Assembly: GCF_010728155.1 (NCBI RefSeq)
Contig: NZ_AP022605.1
Span: forward strand, 2,232,001 to 2,296,000
Length of the DNA stretch: 64,000 bases
Reading direction: 5' to 3'
Origin: Mycolicibacterium doricum
GTDB lineage: Bacteria > Actinomycetota > Actinomycetes > Mycobacteriales > Mycobacteriaceae
Positions 56,982 through 64,000 of this stretch are shown piece after piece. Under the pieces are notes generated by a model. It saw only the letters and a program-made list of their open reading frames with translations. It searched no databases and was not told the origin of the DNA. The stretch's first letter is position 1. Each line of letters begins with the position of its first letter. A program made the position numbers and the translations under genes.

Positions 56982-57520
56982 GCAAGGTCGACCACACCAT
57001 TCTGCTCGGCTGGTTCCCCTGGTGCTTGCCTTCGCCAACTGGGGCGACCGCTTCCCGATCGACGCGTTGAGAAGCGGCAACCCTCGCAACTACAGCAATG
57101 GCCGTTACGCCTACTGGGCCTCCTGATCGGGTGGGGTTTCTTCACCGCCGCGCTGACGAAGCTCCTGACGGGGTGGCTCTCGTTCGGCAGCCAAGCCGCA
57201 CGCGGATATTCCGTGCTCGGCTTCCTGACGCAGGACAGAACGAACTGGTTGGCGGGTGGGTCGCTGCGCACGACTACCGGCCCGCGTGGGAACTCGCCGA
57301 CTGGTTGACCGTCGCATTCGAATTGGCCATCCTGCTCGCACTGCCGTGGTGGCGCGCCTTTCGTACCACGCTGGCCATCGCGACAACAGTCTTTCACCTG
57401 GGCGTGCATCTGGTGATGAACATGACGTTCAGTCACGCCGTCACCGCCTATGGGGCCTTCGTGTCGTGGTGGCACCCTCGCGCGCGGATGGGTGAGCTGC
57501 GATCTGGAGACCGGTCGTGA
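56945..57520 (+). pseudogene. Frameshifted multi-pass membrane protein (HTTM/DoxX-like)
   Basis: One membrane protein is spread over three frames: MLITTYGITYSLSKVDHTIL LG type sequence, then LVLAFANWGDRFPIDALRSG and NGRYAYWAS, then LLIGWGFFTAALTKLLTGWL with GYSVLGFLTQDRTNW, and finally LAGWVAAHDYRPAWELADWL with LALPWWRAFRTTLAIATTVF to the stop. At least three single-frame breaks are needed. The content resembles HTTM/DoxX-like membrane proteins, but the family assignment is tentative. It sits just after the exporter operon. Confidence 0.65.
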
Positions 57521-57836
57521 GGTAGTTCGACCGGGCACGACGGCCGGCCACGGGAAAGTTGGGTATTCCCTGCTGTTTTAGCTCGCGGTAGTGCCCTGCG
57601 TCGGCACATGGTCGCTGATGCTGAGCGGGGGAAGTCGCTGGCCCTCCGAAGCACGAACTGTGTTTCGCCGACGCGACGGCGACGTGTCGCGGCCCCTTGG
57701 GCGTCGCGATGACGGCCGTGACCCGGTGGCGCAAAAGGGCGCCGGCACCGGCGGATCCGCCGCGGACCACGGTGGTTCTGCTGATCCGTCCACGCCGTGA
57801 TCGACGTGCGCCGGCCTCGCCCCGCGCCCGGGTCTC
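57521..57836. other. Region without a recognisable gene
   Basis: These 316 bp separate the broken membrane protein (plus strand) from the first glycosyltransferase (minus strand). Short frames on both strands are Arg/Pro/Ala-rich and look like non-coding read-through. No repeat, tRNA or clear hairpin was seen. Confidence 0.5.
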
Positions 57837-58772
57837 TCAGGCGGAGTCCAGATCGGGAGCCACGTCGAAGTACGCCGGCATCTCGAACTGCGAACTGTTC
57901 AACTTCGCCGAGAAGTAGCCGTACTGGAATGCCACACCGACCAGGGCCGTGGCTGCCAGTTCGGCCGGCGGTCGCCGTAGTTCGGCTCGCAGCGTCGCCC
58001 AGGCCTCCATCGGCGAATGCCGCCGTGGTGAGGCGTCGCCCAGGCTGGCGTCGTCGTCATTGCGGTGCACCCAGCGCATGTAGGCGTTGCTGTGCCCGTA
58101 ACGCTTCCATTGGCTTGCCAGGTCCCGCATCGAGTTCCGCGGCTCCCACTCCATCAGTACACGGGTGTCGGTGGCGATCGTGCCCAGTGACTGCTCCTGG
58201 ATGCGCCAACAGATGTCGGTGTCGCCGCCGCCGCGCATCGATCTGAACCCGCCCACCGTGGCGAAGGCAACCCTGTCCATCCCGAGATTGGCGGTCGGAT
58301 AGTAGTCGGGCCGAGGTGGCACCATGCCGATGGTCGCCTTCATCGCCCCGCCGCCGCGCGGAAGCATGAACGGTTGCATGCCGGCGGCCAGTTTCGCAGC
58401 GAGCGTGGGCCCGGACAACGTACGAACGTTGGTGCATGACAAGGCGACTCCCGGCTGACGCTGAAGCGTGCGATGCGCCTCGAGTAGGCCGGGAAGGGGC
58501 CGGCACCGGGCGTCGGTGAACAACAGGATGTCAGCGGTCGATCTGCTTGCCGCGACTTGACGCGCATAGTAGGGGCCACGACTGTCCTTCAACGCCACCA
58601 CACCGGCCCCGAGCGAGCGCGCCACCGCTGCGGTGTCGTCGCCAGATGCGTCGTCGACGACAGTGATCCAATCGCCGTCTGCTGTTTGGGCGAGCAACGG
58701 CCGGAGTAACTTCGGCAGGTGGTCAGCCATGTCACGCACCGGGATGATGACCTCGATCGTCGGCTCAGCCAT
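57837..58772 (-). CDS. GT2-family glycosyltransferase
   Basis: Glycosyltransferase of 311 residues with a GT-A fold: VIIPVRDMADHLPKLL at the N-terminus, WITVVDDASGDDTA, the nucleotide/metal DxD-like LLFTDARCRPLPGL, and GGDTDICWRIQEQ near the acceptor site. The family adds sugars from NDP donors. The last gene of a minus-strand set mmpL-ugd-pyruvyltransferase-GT-GT, with a 55-bp gap to the next GT. Sugar and acceptor are unknown; a surface glycolipid is likely from context. Confidence 0.87.
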   Translation of the reverse strand: MAEPTIEVIIPVRDMADHLPKLLRPLLAQTADGDWITVVDDASGDDTAAVARSLGAGVVALKDSRGPYYARQVAASRSTADILLFTDARCRPLPGLLEAHRTLQRQPGVALSCTNVRTLSGPTLAAKLAAGMQPFMLPRGGGAMKATIGMVPPRPDYYPTANLGMDRVAFATVGGFRSMRGGGDTDICWRIQEQSLGTIATDTRVLMEWEPRNSMRDLASQWKRYGHSNAYMRWVHRNDDDASLGDASPRRHSPMEAWATLRAELRRPPAELAATALVGVAFQYGYFSAKLNSSQFEMPAYFDVAPDLDSA

Positions 58773-58827
58773 CGATCAACCTCCTTGAAGGACAGTTCAA
58801 CCGGAGCGCGCCAAGCGCATGAAAGGC

Positions 58828-59721
58828 TCAACGCGACAGCATCTTCACCTCTTCAACCAGCATGCCGAGTGCGAAGGCCACCCGCATCACCGTCGGACGC
58901 CGCCACCGCCGCAGCCGGCCCACGGTGGTCCAGGCGGTGAACCACAGTAGGGCATGCACGGCCGCAACAGCTGCCATGGGCAGCGACACCATCGACGGCT
59001 TGAACCTGGTGGCGAGAAGGATCTCGCCGCGGCCGAAGTTGAAGTGCTGGTGGAAGGCCGCCGACAGGTCGGTGTGCTGACGCTTGTCGACGACGGCATC
59101 GGCCACCAGCGTCATCCGATGCCCGTTGCGGGACGTGCGGGTGAAAAAGTCGATCTCGTCGGCGCCGCCCATCAAGTTTTCGTCGAAGCCGCCCACCGCA
59201 TCGAACGCCGCCCGGGTGAACCCGCAGTTCGTGCCATTCGCGTAGGCACAACCGGTCATCCGCGATGAGTACAGCTGCGATTCTGTGGCCAGCACCGTGC
59301 CGTCCTCGAGTTTGCGGTGCAGTGAGCCGCCGGCTGTGTGAGCACCGTTCTGGAATGCCCGCCAGTAGGCGTCGACCCATCCGGGATGCACGACGTCGTC
59401 GGCGTCGGTCAACAGGATGACCCGACCTTTCGCGGCTCCAGCGCCCACGTTGCGCGCCACGTTGACGCCTACGCCTCGGGAGGCGTCCACCACACGCACC
59501 CGTGGATCGCGCTCCGCAAGCCTCTGTGCGACTTGCGCCGTGTCATCTGTCGATCCGTTGTCGGCGACGACCACCTCGAAGGTCGCGTCCGATTCCTGGG
59601 CGAGCAACGCCTCGATCTGCCGGCTGAGGAACGGGCCGCCGTTGCGCACGGGGATGACCACGCTGACATCGACCGAATCCCCCACGGGCTGTGACGATAA
59701 CTCATGGTCCCGAATGCTCAT
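58828..59721 (-). CDS. GT2-family glycosyltransferase
   Basis: Glycosyltransferase of 297 residues: VSVVIPVRNGGPFLSRQIEA, VVVADNGSTDDTAQVAQRL, ILLTDADDVVHPGWV (DxD) and FDENLMGGADEIDFFTR, then a C-terminal hydrophobic stretch (VSLPMAAVAAVHALLWFTAW) that may anchor it to the membrane. ATG at 59721 was chosen 11 bp after the pyruvyltransferase stop. It is related to, but clearly different from, the next GT. Confidence 0.88.
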   Translation of the reverse strand: MSIRDHELSSQPVGDSVDVSVVIPVRNGGPFLSRQIEALLAQESDATFEVVVADNGSTDDTAQVAQRLAERDPRVRVVDASRGVGVNVARNVGAGAAKGRVILLTDADDVVHPGWVDAYWRAFQNGAHTAGGSLHRKLEDGTVLATESQLYSSRMTGCAYANGTNCGFTRAAFDAVGGFDENLMGGADEIDFFTRTSRNGHRMTLVADAVVDKRQHTDLSAAFHQHFNFGRGEILLATRFKPSMVSLPMAAVAAVHALLWFTAWTTVGRLRRWRRPTVMRVAFALGMLVEEVKMLSR

Positions 59722-59732
59722 GGTGGCCGCGC

Positions 59733-60713
59733 TCAGAACACGTATCGGCGGCTGATGCGTTCCGCCAAGGCAGTTTCGGCGGTGATCCACGTCGGGACGA
59801 AGGTCGCCATGGGCGCGTTCTTAGTCCAGGCTTCCCAGAGCGCTTGGACCTTGCCGTATCGATCGTTCACCACGATGTGCTCGATTCCGCAGAGTGTGGC
59901 GATGACGTGGCCGTGCAGTCGATCGGTTACGAGGAAACGTCCTCTCGATAATGTGCGGATGGCGCAGTCAAGATTCTGTTGCGCGAAGCGGTTCGCCACG
60001 GCTGAAGTCAGCACAGGAGACGACAGCTTGTCGGCCACGGAGACAGCACTTCTCCCGAGATTGCGGAGACTGAGGATTCCGGCTTTGTTCCAGTCAACGG
60101 TCGGGTGCCCTGAAATCTGTTCACCGGCGGCTTCGTCATCTTGTCGCGCATGCAACACAACCTCTTCGCGAGGTGGTCTCCGTTCGAGGTTCCCGAGAGC
60201 GAACGCTGCGTCGGGAACGAGTTCGGTCCGGCAGTCGAATTCCCGGCGGGCAATCACGAGGGACCGGTGGTCGCGCACGAGGAGTGTGAAGTCGCCGTGC
60301 AGTGCGACCGCCCGCTTCAACTTTCCCAAGGCGTCTGCGTTCGTCAACTCAATTGACTGTGGCATCTGCACGATCGGCCGGTTGCGGAAGTCGGTCAGGA
60401 TTCGAAGTCTGAGGTCGTCATGGTGCGGGTAGAGGCCGCCCAGATTGCCCCCACCGTTAATCACAATCGGCCCAGTCGCTTTCAGCTTGTCAGCTCGGTA
60501 GGTATGTGACGACGTGGTCGAGCACACCCTGATGCCGAACTCCTCGGCGATCTTGAGACATCCAAGCCAGATCACGTGATCGCCGCAGTTGAAGTGATGC
60601 GGGAAATCGACCAGATCCCACTCGGGTACTCCGGCGAAGACGGGCCTCAGGTCGTTCATCAGCCGGTCGCGGATCCGCTCGACGAAATCAGTCAAGGCAG
60701 CACCGTCAGACAT
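59733..60713 (-). CDS. Polysaccharide pyruvyl transferase family protein
   Basis: Protein of 326 residues with the fold signature of the PS_pyruv_trans family: FNCGDHVIWLG near the start, GPIVINGGGNLGGLYPHHDD, VQMPQSIEL, and TDRLHGHVIATLCGIEHIVV near the end. Members add pyruvate ketals from PEP to sugar hydroxyls. Pyruvylated glycolipids are known in some mycobacteria. Its ATG overlaps the end of the dehydrogenase remnant by 8 bp. Confidence 0.88.
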   Translation of the reverse strand: MSDGAALTDFVERIRDRLMNDLRPVFAGVPEWDLVDFPHHFNCGDHVIWLGCLKIAEEFGIRVCSTTSSHTYRADKLKATGPIVINGGGNLGGLYPHHDDLRLRILTDFRNRPIVQMPQSIELTNADALGKLKRAVALHGDFTLLVRDHRSLVIARREFDCRTELVPDAAFALGNLERRPPREEVVLHARQDDEAAGEQISGHPTVDWNKAGILSLRNLGRSAVSVADKLSSPVLTSAVANRFAQQNLDCAIRTLSRGRFLVTDRLHGHVIATLCGIEHIVVNDRYGKVQALWEAWTKNAPMATFVPTWITAETALAERISRRYVF

Positions 60714-61597
60714 TGAGATGCCCGCGGCCCAGGCCGTAGACCCGCCAGCCGGCGCTCGTCCAGAGTTCGGCGTCGAGCGCGTTGCGGGTGTCCAACAGGG
60801 TCGGTGTCCGTACGGTCGATCGGAGCGCGACCGGGTCCAGATTGCGGTATTCATCCCACTCGGTGGCCAACACGATCAAGTCGGCGTTCCTGCACGCCTC
60901 CTGAACGTCGTCACAGTAGGTGAGCGTGGGGAACCCAAATCTGGCGTTGGAAATCGCCTTGGGGTCGTGCATGCGGACATAGGAGCCCTTGAGATGCATG
61001 GCGGCCGCGACGTTGAGGGCAGGTGAGTCCCGCACGTCGTCGCTGTCGGGTTTGAACGCCGCTCCGAGCACGGTGATGTTCTTGCCGAGGAAATCCCCGC
61101 CGATCAGCGCCCCGGCCACGACACCGCCTTCTCTCGTCGGTGGATGTTGATCTTGTAGACATCGTGAAGGAAGGTCAGCGCTGCCGAGGCGCCCACCTCG
61201 CCGGCTCGGGCACTGAACGCTTGGATATCCTTGGGAAGACAGCCACCGCCGAAGCCGAGCCCCGCGTTGAGGGACCTGCGCCCGATCCGACTGTCGTATC
61301 CCAGCACCTCGCTGAGGGTGACCACGTCGGCATCGACGGCTTCACACATCTCGGCCATCGCGTTGATGAACGAGATCTTGGTGGCGAAAAACGAATTCGC
61401 CGCCACCTTGACCATCTCGGCGGTCGGGAGGTATGTGGTGAGATGCGGTGTACCGGCGTCGAGGAGAGCGGCGTACACCTCGCGCAGCGTCTTCTCAGCG
61501 GCCTCGGAGGTCACTCCGAACACCAATCGGTCGGGCTGCAGGGTGTCCTCGATCGTCTTGCCCTCCCGCAGGAATATCCGATGACGCTCACCGTCAT
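60706..61597 (-). pseudogene. UDP-glucose/GDP-mannose dehydrogenase, deleted and frameshifted
   Basis: A start-like MTVSVIG (ATG at 61597) is typical of the NAD-fold start, but it is joined out of frame to the middle of the enzyme: FLREGKTIEDTLQPDRLVFG. About 140 residues, nearly the whole NAD-binding domain, are missing. The central domain follows (EMVKVAANSFFATKISFINA, GLGFGGGCLPKDI with the catalytic Cys). A second frameshift near 61110 separates it from the C-terminal domain (VLGAAFKPDSDDVRDSPALN). The enzyme would oxidise UDP-glucose or a similar sugar to the uronic acid; it cannot work here. Confidence 0.85.
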
Positions 61598-61604
61598 GTG
61601 ATAG

Positions 61605-61613
61605 CCCCCCCCC
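61605..61613. repeat. Nine-base G/C homopolymer upstream of the dehydrogenase remnant
   Basis: A run of nine C on the plus strand (nine G on the coding strand), 7 nt before the ATG of the broken dehydrogenase, where a ribosome site would sit. Tracts this long are prone to slippage and are possible phase-variation sites. Confidence 0.8.
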
Positions 61614-61657
61614 TCGAATCTGTTCCTAGACGTGTCATGTGCACTCGAAGCCGGATG

Positions 61658-64000
61658 TCAGACATCGATGCGAGCCGTCGTCGCCTTTGGCACCTGCTCC
61701 GGCAGGCGATCGTCCCGCACCGCGCGGTACGCCTGGGTGACTTCGGCCAGACGCTGACGCACCCGTGCACGCGGACTGCGTGGCAGCAGCGGGACGGTGT
61801 CCGCGTCGGCCGCCTCGCCCCGGCGCACCCGCTCCTCGTACTTCGGTTTGGACGGCCACCAGTTCGCATTGCCGATCAGCACAGCGGCGGCCGGCACGGT
61901 GACGGTTCGGACGATGAACGTGTCGAGCAGCAACCCGACGCCGATGACGAAGCCGAGCTGGATGACCGTCCCGATGCTGCTCACCGTCAGCGACAACATC
62001 GACGCTGCGAAAATCAAACCGGCAGAGGTGATCACACCGCCCGTGGCGCCCACGGTGCGGATGATCCCGGTGCGGATCCCGTCGCGGGATTCCTCGCGTA
62101 TTCGTGCAATAAGCAACAGGTTGTAGTCGGCGCCGACGGCCACCAGCACCAAGAACGCCATACCCGGCACCGTCCAGGCCAATTCCTGTCCGAGGATGAA
62201 CTGGAAGAACACCACGCCGATCCCGATCGCGGACACATAGGACAGCACGACGGAGGCGACCAGGTAGATCGGCGCGACGATGGCCCGCAGCAGCAGGACC
62301 AGGACCAGGAACACCACCAGAAGTGTGAAGATGATGATGAACCGGATGTCACCGTTGTAGTACTCCCGCAGGTTGGCCTGTACCGGCGAGAAGCCCACCA
62401 TCGAGATGTCCGCGTTGGCCAGCGTGGTGTTGGGCCTCGCCCCCTCGGCGGCGCCGACGATGTCGTCGACCTGGTCCATCGCCTCGGTCCCGAACGGATC
62501 CAGCGCAGTCTGCACCAGGTAGCGTGCGGTGTGCCCGTCCTTCGAGACGAACAGATTCGCGGCCTTCTTGAACTCCGGCTGGGTGAGAAACTGCGGTGGG
62601 ATGTAGAAACCCGCTTGGTTGGGTTCGGCCGCGTCACGTTTCATCGCCAGTAGGAAGTCCGATGCCTGGTCCAGACCGCCACCGATGTTTTTGGTCTGAT
62701 CGACCAGCAGCTGCACACCCTCGGCGAGTTGGCGGCTGGAATCGGCCAGCGTGTTTGCCCCTTGAGTGGCCTCGCGGATCTTGTTCTGCACGCCGTTCGG
62801 TTCGTCGAGGCCGAGTTCTCGCGCGGCGGCCGTCGCGGTCTTGAGGCTCTTGCTGAGCCCCTGGATCGTTTCGTCGAGGGTCTGATAGCCCTCGGTGTTC
62901 TGCAGTTCGCTGCCCAGGTCGGAGATGCTGTTCAGGTAGAGGCTCTCCCGGGTGCTGACGATGCGTCGCATGTCTTCCCGCGAGCTGACGCACTCAGGGT
63001 CCGCATCGCAGGTCGGGCTGGTGTCCAACGAGCGCAGCACCGGATCGGCCCACGCATAGATGTCGGTCATCCGGTTGACGTCGACACCGATCGCATCACC
63101 GAGATCACGCATGTTCGTCACCAGCCGAGCCGTCCGGTCGATCTCGTCGAGCGTCTTGGCGCCGCCGTACTTGCGCGACATGTCGTCGAGCGCACCGGCC
63201 AGCCCGCGCACACTGCCGGCCGCACCGATGACGCCGTCGCGAACCTGGTCCAGGACGTCGGCGAGCTGGTGGGCTCCACCGCTGAGCTGGTTGAGGTTGG
63301 TGTCGTTGTCTACGATGAGGGTCGACGCCTCGTCGAGCTTCCCGCCCACCTCACCGGCCTGGTAGGTGGCCTTGGCCTGTTCGAGCACCTCCCCCGTCGG
63401 CCGGGTGATACCGCGCACCATGTCAATGTCGGGCAGCGCGGCGATCCGCTGCGCCATCTCCTCCATGTCGGCGAGCGAACGCGGCGATCGCAGATCCTGA
63501 TCAGGCGCCTGGACCACGACGAATTGCTGCATCGTGGTGCTGATCGGGAAGTGGTCGTCCATCGCCTGGTAAGCCAGGTTGCTCTCCGAGTCGGCGGGCA
63601 GCGCCTTGCGATCGTCGTAGTTGAACTTGACGAACCCGGCGCACGCCGCCAGAACGATCAGCACGGCGAGGCTGCCGACCAGATGGGCGACCGGCCTGCG
63701 GACGATCTGAATCCCTGAGCGGCGCCAAAACCGACCGGTCAAATCCTTGCGGGGCTTGACCCAGCCGCGCCGCCCGGCGAGCACGATGAGCGACGGCAGC
63801 AACGTGATCGAGGCCAGGAACCCGATAGCGATCGTCACCGACAGCGCCGGGCCCACGGTGGCGAAGACGCCGAGGGTGGTGAACGCCAGCCCGATGAACG
63901 CGATGGCCGTGGTCGCCGCGGACCCGGCGACCACCTTGCCGATCGTCACCAGGGCGCCCACCATGGCCTCGTCGGACTCCATCCCTTCCCGGATGAGTTC
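61658..64000 (-). CDS. MmpL-family RND lipid transporter (partial)
   Basis: The C-terminal 780 residues of an MmpL transporter; the N-terminus is beyond the right edge. Seen are the end of the first membrane block (ATTAIAFIGLAFTTLGVFAT), a large periplasmic loop with long heptad-rich helices (about residues 150-490 of the visible part), and the second membrane block with the proton-relay Asp-Tyr pair in GADYNLLLIARIREES. The short basic C-terminal tail lacks a long cytoplasmic domain. It lies at the position of mmpL12 relative to fadD25 in M. tuberculosis. Likely role: export of the lipid made by this locus. Confidence 0.93.
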   Translation of the reverse strand, partial: ELIREGMESDEAMVGALVTIGKVVAGSAATTAIAFIGLAFTTLGVFATVGPALSVTIAIGFLASITLLPSLIVLAGRRGWVKPRKDLTGRFWRRSGIQIVRRPVAHLVGSLAVLIVLAACAGFVKFNYDDRKALPADSESNLAYQAMDDHFPISTTMQQFVVVQAPDQDLRSPRSLADMEEMAQRIAALPDIDMVRGITRPTGEVLEQAKATYQAGEVGGKLDEASTLIVDNDTNLNQLSGGAHQLADVLDQVRDGVIGAAGSVRGLAGALDDMSRKYGGAKTLDEIDRTARLVTNMRDLGDAIGVDVNRMTDIYAWADPVLRSLDTSPTCDADPECVSSREDMRRIVSTRESLYLNSISDLGSELQNTEGYQTLDETIQGLSKSLKTATAAARELGLDEPNGVQNKIREATQGANTLADSSRQLAEGVQLLVDQTKNIGGGLDQASDFLLAMKRDAAEPNQAGFYIPPQFLTQPEFKKAANLFVSKDGHTARYLVQTALDPFGTEAMDQVDDIVGAAEGARPNTTLANADISMVGFSPVQANLREYYNGDIRFIIIFTLLVVFLVLVLLLRAIVAPIYLVASVVLSYVSAIGIGVVFFQFILGQELAWTVPGMAFLVLVAVGADYNLLLIARIREESRDGIRTGIIRTVGATGGVITSAGLIFAASMLSLTVSSIGTVIQLGFVIGVGLLLDTFIVRTVTVPAAAVLIGNANWWPSKPKYEERVRRGEAADADTVPLLPRSPRARVRQRLAEVTQAYRAVRDDRLPEQVPKATTARIDV

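Noticed and set aside
50390..64000. Insertion sequence or prophage as the cause of the accessory region
   Set aside because: No transposase, integrase, tRNA gene or flanking att-like repeats were seen; the genes fit a syntenic mycobacterial glycolipid locus.

Overview
The window is high-GC, tightly packed actinobacterial chromosome and is almost certainly from a Mycobacterium (Mycolicibacterium-type) species. The gene order follows the M. tuberculosis Rv1536-Rv1616 block in reverse, and several proteins match the M. tuberculosis versions nearly residue for residue. gltB next to the trp/lgt end is an arrangement I associate with fast-growing mycobacteria. The species cannot be named from the sequence alone.

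Layout, left to right. (1) 1-8.5 kb: the trp operon trpE-[Trp membrane protein]-trpC-trpB-trpA runs leftward into lgt, a TM2 protein, a DUF2752 protein and the start of gltB. (2) 8.9-15.4 kb: hisD-C-B-H-A-impA-F-I, leftward, with most junctions overlapping. No trpF is present, as expected where the HisA homologue is the bifunctional PriA. (3) 15.4-20.9 kb: a DUF385 protein, nadC-nadB-nadA, and divergent nrtR with a perfect palindrome between them. A shredded lipase gene follows. (4) 20.8-27.1 kb: the biotin genes bioB-bsaP-DUF2567, bioQ, a 2H/LigT-like gene, and bioA-bioF-bioD. BioQ palindromes lie at both biotin loci, each embedded in 24-bp tandem repeats. (5) 27.2-35.5 kb: a membrane acyltransferase and the trehalose/glycogen operon treX-treY-treZ. 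(6) 35.6-50.4 kb: ilvA, a Ddn-like protein, dnaE1, rluD, lspA, ansA, dinB, an S4-domain protein and ileS with its T-box leader. (7) 50.4-64 kb: an accessory region at the position of the M. tuberculosis pks5/mmpL12/fadD25 glycolipid locus. It holds a stand-alone condensation-like protein, a small regulator-like pseudogene, a fatty-acyl-AMP ligase, a DrrABC-type exporter, two GT2 glycosyltransferases, a polysaccharide pyruvyltransferase, a broken UDP-sugar dehydrogenase and an MmpL transporter that runs off the right edge. Together they suggest synthesis and export of a glycosylated, possibly pyruvylated, surface lipid.

Two themes stand out. First, seven genes are visibly broken: bcpB, the Rv1592c-like lipase, an SRPBCC protein, a TetR regulator, a small regulator-like gene, a multi-pass membrane protein and the sugar-nucleotide dehydrogenase. 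Second, short tandem duplications of 16-25 bp recur at gene junctions: bioB/bioQ, bioF/bioA, bioF/bioD, lspA/ansA, 51.1 kb and 51.35 kb. The most promising unexplained signal is the repeat array at the biotin loci. Its internal 14-bp palindrome differs between the two loci, yet both versions keep perfect symmetry through compensating changes.
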